Shown here: one piece after another, positions 25,256 to 34,052 of the stretch
Position numbering within the stretch: the stretch's first letter is position 1
Layout: the number at the start of each line of letters is the position of its first letter
From: Verrucomicrobiaceae bacterium
GTDB taxonomy: Bacteria > Verrucomicrobiota > Verrucomicrobiia > Verrucomicrobiales > Verrucomicrobiaceae
Assembly (NCBI GenBank): GCA_016795375.1
Contig: JAEUHJ010000119.1
Coordinates: forward strand, 1-38,164
Direction of reading: 5' to 3'
DNA: 38,164 nt
The notes under the pieces: generated by a model
Databases searched by the model: none
Told to the model about the DNA's origin: nothing
What the model saw: the letters and a program-made list of their open reading frames with translations, nothing else
Translations under genes and position numbers: made by a program

Positions 25256-26584
25256 ATGAGAGCGGTTGCCGTCCTGCTGCTGTTCGCCACATGGCTGCAT
25301 GCCGCCACAGCGAAGCCGAGCTTCGTCTTCATCATCGCGGATGATCTCGGCTGGGCAGACGTGGCGTTTCATGGTGGCAATGCGCCGACACCGCATCTCG
25401 ACAAACTGGCCGCTGAAGGAGTCGAACTCACTCATCATTACGTCGCACCGGTGTGCAGTCCGACGCGAACCGGATTGATGACGGGCCGCTGCTGGAGCCG
25501 CTTCGGCGTGACCACGCCGCGGAACGAACGCGCCTTGCCGTGGGACACGGTCACGCTGCCGCGTGCGCTGAAAAGCGTCGGTTATGAGACGTGCCTCGCG
25601 GGGAAATGGCACCTCGGCTCGAAACCGGAATGGGGACCGAATCATTTCGGCTTCGATCATAGCTACGGTTCGCTGGCAGGCGGCGTGGGGCCGTGGGATC
25701 ACCACTACAAGAAGGGCGGGTTCACCGAAACCTGGCATCGGAATGAGAAGCTGCTCGCCGAAACCGGTCATGTGACCGATTTGATCACAAAGGAGGCCTG
25801 CGAATGGCTTTCTGCGCGCAAGGACGCGCCGTTCTTTCTCTATGTCCCCTTCACCGCCGTGCATCTGCCGGTCAAGGAGCCGCAGGAGCGGCTGTCAAAG
25901 GTGCCCGCACGCCTCCAGGGCGATGTGGCGCGGCATTATGCGGCATGTGTGATGCACCTGGACGACGCGGTGGGGAAAATCGTTGCCACCCTCGAAAAAA
26001 TCGGCCGGCGCGACAACACGCTGCTCGTTTTCACCAGCGACAACGGCGGCAGCACGGCGGAGAACAATGGGCAGGCTTATCCTCCGGACGATTACCCGTC
26101 TGGCAAACTTCCCGGCAACAACAAGCCACTGCGCGGCGAGAAAGGCAGCGTTTATGAAGGCGGCACGCGCGTGCCGTGCATCGTGAGCTGGCCCGGCACG
26201 CTCAAACCGGGGAGGCACGATTTCCCGGTGCAGATCATCGACTGGATGCCGACCTTTTCCGCGCTGGCTAGTTTCAAACCTGAGAAAGACTTGAAGTGGG
26301 ATGGGACGAATCTTTGGCCACAACTGGCGGAAGGAGCCGTGCCGCCCACGCGCGTGCTCTACACGGTGGCTCCGGGATTCAAATCGCGCGCGCTACGTCT
26401 GGATCCGTGGAAGCTCGTGGAGCACGGAGAAGGCGGGAAGGCCAGATATGAACTCTATGACATCCTGGCCGATCCCGGTGAAACGAACGATCTGGCGGCG
26501 CTCAAACCGGATGTGCTGGCCACGATGAAAGAACGGCTCGCGGTCAAAGCGAAAGCGGACCGCGATGCGGTGGCGAACGACTGA
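25256..26584 (+). CDS. Exported sulfatase (formylglycine type)
   Basis: The product is 442 residues from the ATG at 25256, whose signal peptide is MRAVAVLLLFATWLHAATA. The sulfatase signature CSPTRTGLMTGR carries C67, which a maturation enzyme would convert to formylglycine. Metal ligands include DD at 29-30 and DNGG further on, with GKWHLG as a second signature. It would hydrolyse sulfate esters in the periplasm, as is common in polysaccharide-degrading Verrucomicrobiota. No sulfatase-maturase gene is in the window. The first bases of its ATG overlap an ATG on the opposite strand. Confidence 0.93.
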   Translation: MRAVAVLLLFATWLHAATAKPSFVFIIADDLGWADVAFHGGNAPTPHLDKLAAEGVELTHHYVAPVCSPTRTGLMTGRCWSRFGVTTPRNERALPWDTVTLPRALKSVGYETCLAGKWHLGSKPEWGPNHFGFDHSYGSLAGGVGPWDHHYKKGGFTETWHRNEKLLAETGHVTDLITKEACEWLSARKDAPFFLYVPFTAVHLPVKEPQERLSKVPARLQGDVARHYAACVMHLDDAVGKIVATLEKIGRRDNTLLVFTSDNGGSTAENNGQAYPPDDYPSGKLPGNNKPLRGEKGSVYEGGTRVPCIVSWPGTLKPGRHDFPVQIIDWMPTFSALASFKPEKDLKWDGTNLWPQLAEGAVPPTRVLYTVAPGFKSRALRLDPWKLVEHGEGGKARYELYDILADPGETNDLAALKPDVLATMKERLAVKAKADRDAVAND

Positions 26585-26595
26585 GTGCGTGACTC

Positions 26596-26626
26596 AAAAA
26601 AACGGGCGGCATTCCAATGCCGCCCG
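26596..26626 (-). terminator. Intrinsic terminator of the response regulator gene
   Basis: A stem of 11 bp (CGGGCGGCATT/AATGCCGCCCG) at 26603-26626 is followed on the minus strand by seven T. It lies 32 bp beyond the regulator's stop. It may also slow plus-strand transcription from the sulfatase, but there is no T tract on that side. Confidence 0.8.
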
Positions 26627-26658
26627 CCGGAGTCGGATTCAGTGACTGGTCGCCAGGC

Positions 26659-27297
26659 TTATTTCTCCACCCAGCGCACCGCTTCCATGAGCAGCTCACG
26701 GGCGGAGGCGAGGCCGAGCTTCTGGCGTATGTTCGCCTTGTGCGCATCGACGGTCTTGGCGCTGAGCGTGAGTTTTTCCGCGATGCTATGGGAATCAAAA
26801 CCGCGTCCGACCATCTCGAAGATCTCCAACTGGCGGTCGCTCAACATGCGGGCGGGCTCGCCACGGGAGCCACCACGCGGGCCACCACCGGAGACGATGC
26901 TGCCGAGCAGCGCGGCGCTGAAGAAGAACGATCCGGCCGCCACCTGACGCAGCCCCTGGAGCACGCGGGTGCTGGGCTCGCCCTTCATCACATAGCCCAT
27001 TGCCCCGGCACGCAGGCAACGCTCGGCATAGACATTTTCATCGTGCATCGAATACACGAGGATTTGCATCTCAGGATGGCTGGCCTTGAGTTTTTTAATG
27101 AGGTCCACACCGCTGCGATCCTTGAGTGTGATGTCGAGCACCACGACCTCCGGCTTCAATTTGGCGATTTGTTGCAGCGCCGTGTTGGCGTCCTCCGCGC
27201 TGCCGGTGACCTGCAAGTCTTCCTGCTGGTCGATCAGTTTCTTAAGCCCTTCGATAACGATGGGGTGGTCGTCGAGTATATAGATTTTGCTTTTCAC
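26659..27297 (-). CDS. NarL/FixJ-type response regulator
   Basis: This 212-residue protein starts at a GTG. The receiver domain has acidic residues at 9-10, phosphorylatable D55 in VVLDITL, S84-like YSMHDE and a conserved lysine in GYVMKG. The C-terminal LuxR-type helix-turn-helix is LSDRQLEIFEMVGRGFDSHSIAEKL to TVDAHKANIRQKL. A glycine/arginine-rich linker joins them. No histidine kinase is adjacent, so it is an orphan here. It is divergent from the PVC haem gene across 225 bp and may control it. A TTGACA on the minus strand at 27334-27329 is a possible -35 box; the -10 is weak. Confidence 0.92.
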   Translation of the reverse strand: MKSKIYILDDHPIVIEGLKKLIDQQEDLQVTGSAEDANTALQQIAKLKPEVVVLDITLKDRSGVDLIKKLKASHPEMQILVYSMHDENVYAERCLRAGAMGYVMKGEPSTRVLQGLRQVAAGSFFFSAALLGSIVSGGGPRGGSRGEPARMLSDRQLEIFEMVGRGFDSHSIAEKLTLSAKTVDAHKANIRQKLGLASARELLMEAVRWVEK

Positions 27298-27522
27298 AGT
27301 GGAGCTAGCAGACTCATTTTGAAAAGAATGTCAAGAAAGTGCTCCTAAGAATCAGCGGCGAGCTTGGGCTATCGCGTTTGTTTTCAAGGTTTGAGGAGCT
27401 AAAAATTTCCCCAAGATCATCCCGGCTCGTTCGTGGTGTCGGCACTCCATGAAGCGCCACATCCACGCCGACACAATTCTGGCAGCGCGATAATCCCCCG
27501 CCGCTGCGGACGTTTTGTGTGC
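27298..27522. other. Divergent intergenic region, regulator and PVC haem gene
   Basis: I see no gene here. On the minus strand TTGACA at 27334-27329 could be a -35 box of the regulator, but no good -10 follows at 17-18 bp. The frame of the haem gene stays open up to 27433, but that part lacks a credible start and the signal peptide begins at 27523. AT-rich stretches around 27370-27415 may hold the plus-strand promoter. Confidence 0.45.
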
Positions 27523-30258
27523 ATGTCGCGCTGCCTGCTATTCCTGGTCTTCGCTTCCTCCGCCAGCGCCCAGATGGCGAATCGCCCGCCTGTGCCGATG
27601 TGGTTGTCCGCGCCGGCAGCCACGACGTTTTCCAAAGGTGTGAAGCACGAGGGCAAACTGCTCAAAGCCGTGCTGCTCACCGCCGGTGATGCGGCGCTGG
27701 ATGTTTTGCTCGATGGGAAATCCGTCGCCACCGTGCAGGCCGCTGGAACAGCCAGCGGCACCGACTTGACGAAATTTCTCGCCGACGGTCGTGAGCACGA
27801 AATCGGCCTCCGTGTGCCTGCAAAGGCGAAAGCGGCCGCGTTGCTCGAACTCAACGGCGACCTCGCCGCCGTGCGCTGGATCGTCACGGAGGACTCGTGG
27901 AAAAATGCGCGCGTCACCGGCTCCACCGACGCCGACCCGGCCACGAACCCCTTCGACCTGAAGAAAACCTTCGACGCCTACAACTCCTGGCAGCTCGCGA
28001 AACCCGGTGCGCAAAATCAAGCCACCGATCCAGCCACGCTCACATTGCTGCCCGGCTTCAAGGCCGAGCTGATCCGCTCCGCACAACCCGGCGAAGACTC
28101 ATGGGTTTCGATGGCCTTCGATCCACAGGGGCGCATCACCCTTGGCAAAGAAAAGAAAGGACTGCTGCGCCTCACGCTCAGCGGAAGCGGTGATCAAAAT
28201 ATGGAAGTCATCGACGACGAGCTGCTGGAGTGCCGCGGACTGCTCTACGCGCACGGATCGCTCTTCGCGAACGCCAACAACACCAAGGCGCTGTTCCGGC
28301 TCACCGACACGAACGGCGACGGCTCCTTCGATGACCGCAAGGAACTCATGCGCACTGGCGGCGGTGTCGGTCACGGCCGCAATCACATCAAACTCGGCCC
28401 CGATGGCGACATCTACGTCGCACATGGCAACAACGTGCTGCTGCCGGAGAACATCGCGCCGGATTCGCCGCTGAAAAACTACGCCACAGACCAGCTCATC
28501 CCGAATCCATGGGACGACAGCATGTTCGACGGCAATGTCGAGCTCCCGGCCGGTCATATTCTGCGCGTGAAACCTGATGGATCAAAGATCACGCTGCTCG
28601 CCGGCGGCCTGCGCAATCCGCTCGACATCGCCTTCAATCATGAAGGCGATCTCTTCACCTTCGACGCCGACATGGAGCGCGACATAGGCACGCCGTGGTA
28701 CATGCCCACGCGCGTGCTGCACGTCGTTCCCGGTGCCGATTTCGGCTGGCGGCGCGGCACCGGGCGTTTTCCCGCGTGGTATGCCGACACGCTGCCGGGC
28801 GTGATCGACATCGGACTGTCATCGCCGACGGGCATTTACTTCGGCCATGGCTCCGTGTTTCCGAAAAAGTACCGTGAAGCTCTCTACATCATGGATTGGA
28901 GCTACGGACGCATCATCGCGGTGCATTTGCAGAGCGCCGGAGCCACGCACACCGCCACGCAGGAGGATTTCGTCACGGGCAGGCCGCTGAATGTCACCGA
29001 CGGCTGCATCGGACCCGATGGCGCGATGTGGTTCACCACCGGCGGGCGCGGGACGCAAAGCGGGCTGTATCGGGTGACGCATCGACCTCTCCCCACAAAG
29101 GAGAAAAACGATCCGCCTCCGGGAAAGGGAGAAAGCACGCGCTTCGAGCACCACGCCACGCGCATGGCGTTGGAAAACCGGCCCGTGGCTGAATGGCGCG
29201 CCACAGCACTCCGATCCGGCAAAACCCATGAGCTGCTCGCCCTGGCCCGTGTCGGAGAAAGCGCCGACCTGGGGCCACTCCTCGACGCGGTGCTGAAATC
29301 CGCGCCGAAACCGACGCTGGATGCGCTGCGTGTCATTTCGGTCGCCATTTCGCGCCTTGGTGAACCGGCGCACAAAGGCACACTGCGCGCCTGGGCGGCC
29401 TATCCCGCCGATGAAACCTTCCTCAATCGAGAACTCTGCCGTCTGCTCGTCTATTTGAAGTCACCAACGGTGATCGAGAAGACGATGCCGCTGCTGAAGG
29501 CGGCCGCGACCTCGGAAGACCTGCTGTTTTACCCGTTCATGCTGCGCTATCTCAAAGACGGCTGGACGCTGGAGCAGCGAAAGGTGGTTTTCGAGGCGCT
29601 GAACAAGGCGGAGAAGATGAATGGCGCGTCCACTTTTTTCAAAGCCATCGCCGACACACGCAGCGAGCTGACAGCGGCGTTGAAGCCGGAGGAGGCGGTG
29701 CGGCTGGCCGCGCTGATCAATCCGCCGAAACCGGTGGCGCTCTCGCCGCATGCGATGCCGGGCCACACCTTCAAAAACTGGAAGCTCGAAGACCTGGAAC
29801 CGCTGCTGGCGAAGATGGATGCGAGGACGCGCAATCATGACAGCGCAAAGGACGCGCTGATTCGCGCGCAATGCGTGTTCTGCCATCGAGTGAGCAACGA
29901 TCCGGCGCTGCCGGCGGGCGTGGCCGGCCCCGACCTCGTGCAGGTGTCCGCACGCTTTGGCCGCAAGGACCTGCTCGATCACATTTTGAACCCGTCGAAG
30001 TTCATCGACGAAAAATTCCGCCTCGTGACGGTGAAGACGAGCGATGGAAAAACCATCAGCGGCAGCCTGGAGGGCGAGGACGACGAGCGCGTCGTCTTGA
30101 AGCCCAATCCGCTCGCGCCCGAGATCACGGAGATCGGCAAGGCGATGATCAAGGAACGAACCACTTCCGAAATCTCGCCGATGCCGCCCGGATTGCTCAA
30201 TTCGCTCAAAGCGGAGCAGATTCTCGACCTGCTGGCCTGGTTTGAGGCGATGCGGTGA
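27523..30258 (+). CDS. PVC-type haem-binding CxxCH protein with propeller domain
   Basis: The product is 911 residues from the ATG at 27523 (MSRCLLFLVFASSASAQ signal peptide). After a short N-terminal beta domain comes a glucose/sorbosone dehydrogenase-like propeller: HGRNHIKLGPDGDIYVAHGNN, LAGGLRNPLDIAFNHEGDLF, and a loop with DTNGDGSFDD. An alpha-helical region follows, then a C-terminal haem domain with CVFCH at about 784-788 and MPPG near the end as possible methionine ligand. It likely oxidises a substrate in the periplasm and passes electrons to haem; substrate unknown. A short repeat-like stretch lies in frame at about 29086-29135. It ends 2 bp from the convergent recQ stop. Confidence 0.88.
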   Translation: MSRCLLFLVFASSASAQMANRPPVPMWLSAPAATTFSKGVKHEGKLLKAVLLTAGDAALDVLLDGKSVATVQAAGTASGTDLTKFLADGREHEIGLRVPAKAKAAALLELNGDLAAVRWIVTEDSWKNARVTGSTDADPATNPFDLKKTFDAYNSWQLAKPGAQNQATDPATLTLLPGFKAELIRSAQPGEDSWVSMAFDPQGRITLGKEKKGLLRLTLSGSGDQNMEVIDDELLECRGLLYAHGSLFANANNTKALFRLTDTNGDGSFDDRKELMRTGGGVGHGRNHIKLGPDGDIYVAHGNNVLLPENIAPDSPLKNYATDQLIPNPWDDSMFDGNVELPAGHILRVKPDGSKITLLAGGLRNPLDIAFNHEGDLFTFDADMERDIGTPWYMPTRVLHVVPGADFGWRRGTGRFPAWYADTLPGVIDIGLSSPTGIYFGHGSVFPKKYREALYIMDWSYGRIIAVHLQSAGATHTATQEDFVTGRPLNVTDGCIGPDGAMWFTTGGRGTQSGLYRVTHRPLPTKEKNDPPPGKGESTRFEHHATRMALENRPVAEWRATALRSGKTHELLALARVGESADLGPLLDAVLKSAPKPTLDALRVISVAISRLGEPAHKGTLRAWAAYPADETFLNRELCRLLVYLKSPTVIEKTMPLLKAAATSEDLLFYPFMLRYLKDGWTLEQRKVVFEALNKAEKMNGASTFFKAIADTRSELTAALKPEEAVRLAALINPPKPVALSPHAMPGHTFKNWKLEDLEPLLAKMDARTRNHDSAKDALIRAQCVFCHRVSNDPALPAGVAGPDLVQVSARFGRKDLLDHILNPSKFIDEKFRLVTVKTSDGKTISGSLEGEDDERVVLKPNPLAPEITEIGKAMIKERTTSEISPMPPGLLNSLKAEQILDLLAWFEAMR
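29086..29135. repeat. Possible short repeat in the loop after the propeller
   Basis: CTCTCCCC near the start and GGGAGA near the end form weak inverted ends. The stretch is translated in frame as LPTKEKNDPPPGKGE, a low-complexity peptide between the propeller end (GLYRVTH) and the helical region. It resembles common CTCTCCCC/GGGGAGAG dispersed repeats, but only one copy is in the window. Confidence 0.35.
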
Positions 30259-30260
30259 GG

Positions 30261-32207
30261 TCAGCGCAGCATCGAGTCCGTCTGTGCGAGCACGTCGGCA
30301 AAGGGAATGCGTTCCAGCAGGCCGAAACTTGAATGCCTGCCGAGGCGTTCGCGGCCCGTGGCGGGACTGGTGAGGCCGCAGAGGAAGCGGGCGAGCTGGC
30401 GTGAACTGCGCAATGACGCATGGCGTTCCTTGAGCAGCTCGTGGACGGCGGCGACGTGTTCGGTGGTGATTGCGGGTGGTGTCGATTGCGGGATTTCGCG
30501 GGGTGAATCGTCGTTCGCGCCTTTCTCTCGCTCTTTGCAGCTCGTGCAGGTGCCGCAGTCGGCCGCCATGACTTCACCGAAGTAGTTGAGCAGCCATTTC
30601 GTGAGACAGCCGCGATGCCGGGCGAAGGTCAACACCTCGCGCAAGCGTTCCACATCCCGCGTTTCGCGTGCGGCGAACATCTGCTGCATCTTTTGCGTGA
30701 TCTCCTTCGGATCGCGACGGTGCGCGTCCTCGGCGAGACGGTATTTCTGGCGGCTGCCGCTGGGTTTGAGTTCGATGTCGCCCGATTCCTGCAGCCAGGT
30801 GAGCGCCTTGAGCACGCGATCACGCGGTTCGTTCAATTCGGCGGCCGCTTCGTCTGGATTCAGCGTCGTCCACTTCGTGCCGCGTTTGCCGCATTGAAAC
30901 AAGCGGCGCAAAAAGGCCTGCCGCTCCGGTTTGTGGCCGGAAAGGACGCGCTGATCGGGTTGCAGCAGGCGGAATTGATAGCTGGCGTAAAACGATCCGA
31001 GCGGACGCAGGATGCCGTCGAGTTCCAGATTCGTGATCACGGTTTCGATCACGAGCGGACGGATGTCGGTGGCGTGTGAGAGGTCATACATCGACACATC
31101 GAACTCGCCGCCGCTGAGCAGCAGGTGATCGAGAAGCTGGCGGATGGCCTGCGGCGTCGGCGTGTCGCCATAAGTGAAATTTTCCAGCACGATGCAGTCG
31201 TCAGCGCAGGCGAGCAGCTCGCACACGGACGGTTTGCCATCGCGTCCGGCACGCCCGGTCTCCTGCGAGTAGTTTTCGAGCGTCTTCGGCAGGTTGTAGT
31301 GATAAACGGCGCGGATGTCGGATTTGTCGATGCCCATGCCGAAAGCGATGGTGGCGACGATCACATCCGTCTGACCGCTCATGAACGCGTCCTGCGCCGC
31401 ATGACGATGTTCGTCGGGCAAACCGGCGTGGTAGGCCAGCGCGTTCACACCGCTCTTCTGCAAATGCGTGGCGACCTGCTCGGCGGTGTTTTGCAACGTG
31501 ACATAGACGATGCTGGGCACCTTGCGTTTGAGCAGCAGTTTCGTGAGATGCGGCAGGCGCTGCTTCGCGGTGCAGGGCGTGATGCGGAAATGCAGATTCG
31601 GCCGGTGGAACGTGGTCTGCACATGATCCGCCTCCACGATGCCAAACGCGCGACGAATGTCCGTTGCGACCGATGGCGTGGCCGTGGCGGTGAGCGCGAG
31701 CACCGGCTGGATGCCGAGCTCCTGCGCCACATGCGCGAGACGCAGGTATTCAGGGCGGAAATTGTGCCCCCATTCCGAAATGCAGTGCGCCTCATCCACC
31801 GCCATCATGGCGATCTTCGAACGCTTGAGCCGCTCGATGAAGTTTTCGTTCATGAGCCGCTCCGGCGCGATGTAGAGCAGCTTCAGCGTGCCGTTGCGCA
31901 TGTCGTCGAACACCTGGGCCGCCTGCTCCGCCGTGAGCGATGAATCCAGCCTGGCGGCGGCGATGCCACGCGCCAGCAATGCCTCGACCTGGTCCTTCAT
32001 CAACGCGATCAACGGCGAAATGACGAGGGTGACACCGTCCATGAGCAAAGCCGGCAGTTGATAGCACAGCGACTTGCCCGCGCTGGTCGGGAACAAGGCC
32101 AGCGCACTCCTTCCGGCGAGCAAAGCAGCCATCACCTGCTCCTGCCCGGCGCGAAAGGCACTGTGGCCGAAGTGCTGTCGGAGGGCGGTTTGTAGATCGT
32201 GTGGCAT
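30261..32207 (-). CDS. recQ: RecQ-family ATP-dependent DNA helicase
   Basis: The product is 648 residues from the ATG at 32207 (MPHDLQTALRQHFG). Motif I is PTSAGKSLCYQLP at about 40-52 (S replaces the usual first G), motif II is VDEAHCISEWGHNFRPEY, and motif VI is QETGRAGRDG. The zinc-binding cysteines are at about 534, 551, 554 and 557 (CGTCTSC). A winged-helix-like region follows, but I see no clear HRDC domain. It unwinds DNA 3' to 5' in recombination repair. Its start lies 70 bp from the divergent DUF1080 gene. Confidence 0.95.
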   Translation of the reverse strand: MPHDLQTALRQHFGHSAFRAGQEQVMAALLAGRSALALFPTSAGKSLCYQLPALLMDGVTLVISPLIALMKDQVEALLARGIAAARLDSSLTAEQAAQVFDDMRNGTLKLLYIAPERLMNENFIERLKRSKIAMMAVDEAHCISEWGHNFRPEYLRLAHVAQELGIQPVLALTATATPSVATDIRRAFGIVEADHVQTTFHRPNLHFRITPCTAKQRLPHLTKLLLKRKVPSIVYVTLQNTAEQVATHLQKSGVNALAYHAGLPDEHRHAAQDAFMSGQTDVIVATIAFGMGIDKSDIRAVYHYNLPKTLENYSQETGRAGRDGKPSVCELLACADDCIVLENFTYGDTPTPQAIRQLLDHLLLSGGEFDVSMYDLSHATDIRPLVIETVITNLELDGILRPLGSFYASYQFRLLQPDQRVLSGHKPERQAFLRRLFQCGKRGTKWTTLNPDEAAAELNEPRDRVLKALTWLQESGDIELKPSGSRQKYRLAEDAHRRDPKEITQKMQQMFAARETRDVERLREVLTFARHRGCLTKWLLNYFGEVMAADCGTCTSCKEREKGANDDSPREIPQSTPPAITTEHVAAVHELLKERHASLRSSRQLARFLCGLTSPATGRERLGRHSSFGLLERIPFADVLAQTDSMLR

Positions 32208-32276
32208 GCGGCACACTTGGCACATTCAACCTTCCGCGTGCAATGCAAACCTCGCCACGGCCGTTTTCTCACGACC

Positions 32277-33002
32277 ATGAAGACGACTCTGCTTTCCCTG
32301 CTCGCCCTTTCTGCCATCGCCTTCGCTGCTGACGATGGTTTCACCCCGCTGTTCAACGGCAAAGACCTCACGAACTGGGTCATTCCCGAAGGCGACAACG
32401 GCCACTGGAAGGTGATCGACGGAGTGATCGACTACGACGCGTGCAGCGAGGCTCCCGGCAAGGACAAGAACCTGTGGACAGCGAAGGAGTATGGAGATTT
32501 CACCCTGAAGATTGACTGGCGGCTCAAGCAGACGACCGGACTCTACGACATGCCGGTCGTTTTGCCCGATGGCACGCACAAGCTCGATGAAAGCGGCAAG
32601 GAGATCAAAATTCCGACGCCGAACGCCGACTCCGGCATCTACCTGCGCGGCCAGGGCAAGTCGCAGATCAACATCTGGTGCTGGCCGGTCGGCAGCGGTG
32701 AGGTCTATGGTTACCGCATGGACAAGGCGATGCCGCCGGAAGTGCGCGCCGGTGTGACGCCGAAGGTGAACGCTGACAAGCCGGTGGGCGAATGGAACAC
32801 CTTCGAGATCACGATGAAGGGCGATCGTCTTACGGTCGTGCTCAACGGCAAAACGGTGATCGAAAACGCACAACTGCCCGGCGTTCCCGCGAAGGGCAAA
32901 CTCGGCCTCCAGCACCACGGCGGCAAGAATGCGAAGACCGGTGAATTCTCGCCGGCCTCGAGCCTGATTCAGTTCAGGAAGGTGTCGATCAAGGAACTGT
33001 GA
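32277..33002 (+). CDS. DUF1080 (3-keto-disaccharide hydrolase-like) exported protein
   Basis: The product is 241 residues from the ATG at 32277. The signal peptide is MKTTLLSLLALSAIAFAAD. The rest is one jelly-roll domain of the DUF1080 family: FTPLFNGKDLTNW at the start, the central SGIYLRGQGKSQINIW, EWNTFEITMKGDRLTVVLNG and GLQHHGG near the end. Such proteins are common in Verrucomicrobiota and Planctomycetes; some members cleave 3-keto-glycosides. The size is that of a single-domain member. No sugar 3-dehydrogenase is adjacent. Confidence 0.9.
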   Translation: MKTTLLSLLALSAIAFAADDGFTPLFNGKDLTNWVIPEGDNGHWKVIDGVIDYDACSEAPGKDKNLWTAKEYGDFTLKIDWRLKQTTGLYDMPVVLPDGTHKLDESGKEIKIPTPNADSGIYLRGQGKSQINIWCWPVGSGEVYGYRMDKAMPPEVRAGVTPKVNADKPVGEWNTFEITMKGDRLTVVLNGKTVIENAQLPGVPAKGKLGLQHHGGKNAKTGEFSPASSLIQFRKVSIKEL

Positions 33003-33049
33003 GAGATGCCTCGCGGGCAGAATGGCGGGTTTCCGCCCGGCCATTGCCG

Positions 33050-33424
33050 TCAACATTCATCCGGCGATGCCACCTCGAAGTAATCATCCTCCGCGATGTC
33101 GGGGATGCCGACGACGAGGACCCGCATCTTGCCGCGGGCTCCATGAACGACACCAGCCGGGATGTGGACGAGGGAGCCTTTGCCCACGGGATGCTCCACG
33201 CCGTCCAGCATCACGGAGCCGCCGCCTTCGAGGACGTAATAGAGCTCGGTGGAGCGCTTGTGGTAGTGGAGTTTCGCGCCGTCGATGTCCACGGCATGCG
33301 CCCAGGCGGCGGGATTCAGCGGCACGTCCTCGCGGCTGATGAGGCGGTCACGCCAGCCGCAGGTGCTGCGTTCGCGCTCCGTGTGGCCTTCGTGGCGGAT
33401 GAGAAGCGGGCCTGATGCGGACAT
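33050..33424 (-). CDS. Single-domain cupin protein
   Basis: The product is 124 residues from the ATG at 33424 (MSASGPLLIRHEG). The cupin motif 1 is KLHYHKRSTELYYVLEGGG and motif 2 is HIPAGVVHGARG, which give likely metal ligands HxH, E and H. Such proteins may bind a small molecule or act as isomerases; the function is not clear. It begins 7 bp after the HTH protein gene on the same strand, so the two form an operon. Confidence 0.85.
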   Translation of the reverse strand: MSASGPLLIRHEGHTERERSTCGWRDRLISREDVPLNPAAWAHAVDIDGAKLHYHKRSTELYYVLEGGGSVMLDGVEHPVGKGSLVHIPAGVVHGARGKMRVLVVGIPDIAEDDYFEVASPDEC

Positions 33425-33431
33425 GTGGGGG

Positions 33432-33917
33432 TCATCTCCTCGGCTGATGCGTTTTGAGCTCCTCGACGAGGTGGGCGAAGTCGCCCTTTTCGCAAAGGCG
33501 CACAAAGCCCTCGGTGAAGCGCTTCAATTCGTCCCATACTTTGCGGATGTGCGCGGCCTCCTCGCCAGTGATGCGGTCGTCAGCGGCTGACTTGCTGATG
33601 GCGGTGAGCAAATCCGCGAACTGCTGCACGATCTCCTGCGTGGCGGGCATGAGTTCCATGCCGCGAGGACCGCCCCCGGCGGGATTCTGCACAAAGACGC
33701 CATTCGCCTTGTGGCAGAGCCACTGGATGAGCTGCGGGTCGCGGGTGATCTCATAGAGCTGCCGCACGCGGTCGAGCGGATTGGCGGTGCCGCTGCCCTG
33801 CTGCTCGTCGGGCTGGGACCATTTGTAGGCGAGCGAGAGGGAGACGCCCATCTGGGAGGCGACCTCCTTGAAGCTGGTGCGCTCGACAGCCTTGCTGATC
33901 ACTTCGTGGGAGTCCAT
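33432..33917 (-). CDS. Helix-turn-helix protein, phage CII-like
   Basis: This 161-residue protein has an N-terminal helix-turn-helix (VERTSFKEVASQMGVSLSLAYKWSQP), then RVRQLYEITRDPQLIQWLCHKANG, a form that recalls phage CII-type regulators. The C-terminal half is helical (IVQQFADLLTAISKSAADDRITGEEAAHI). No phage genes lie nearby, so it is likely a domesticated regulator. A perfect palindrome at 33953-33971, 36 bp upstream, is a possible operator. It is cotranscribed with the cupin gene. Confidence 0.7.
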   Translation of the reverse strand: MDSHEVISKAVERTSFKEVASQMGVSLSLAYKWSQPDEQQGSGTANPLDRVRQLYEITRDPQLIQWLCHKANGVFVQNPAGGGPRGMELMPATQEIVQQFADLLTAISKSAADDRITGEEAAHIRKVWDELKRFTEGFVRLCEKGDFAHLVEELKTHQPRR

Positions 33918-33952
33918 GCGTGATTTGTTTCAGAAGCAGGGCGGTTTGGCAA

Positions 33953-33971
33953 GCGGCATGATTCATGCCGC
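33953..33971. promoter_or_regulatory. Perfect 19-bp palindrome upstream of the HTH gene
   Basis: GCGGCATGA-T-TCATGCCGC, 9-bp arms around one base, in the 135-bp gap between the HTH gene and the divergent lipoprotein gene. Its symmetry and place suggest an operator for the HTH protein; it has no T tract. A possible promoter for the lipoprotein gene (TTGTTT-N18-TAAACT) lies nearer its ATG. Confidence 0.5.
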
Positions 33972-34052
33972 GCCGGCCAGGCATCCATTCGATTTTTTAA
34001 GAGAGCTTTCTTCTTGTTTGTGGAGGTGGCGCTGGCGTAAACTGCGGCCCTC

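Noticed and set aside
23524..25344. Plus-strand frame opposite the acyltransferase fusion
   Set aside because: Antisense shadow; no motif.
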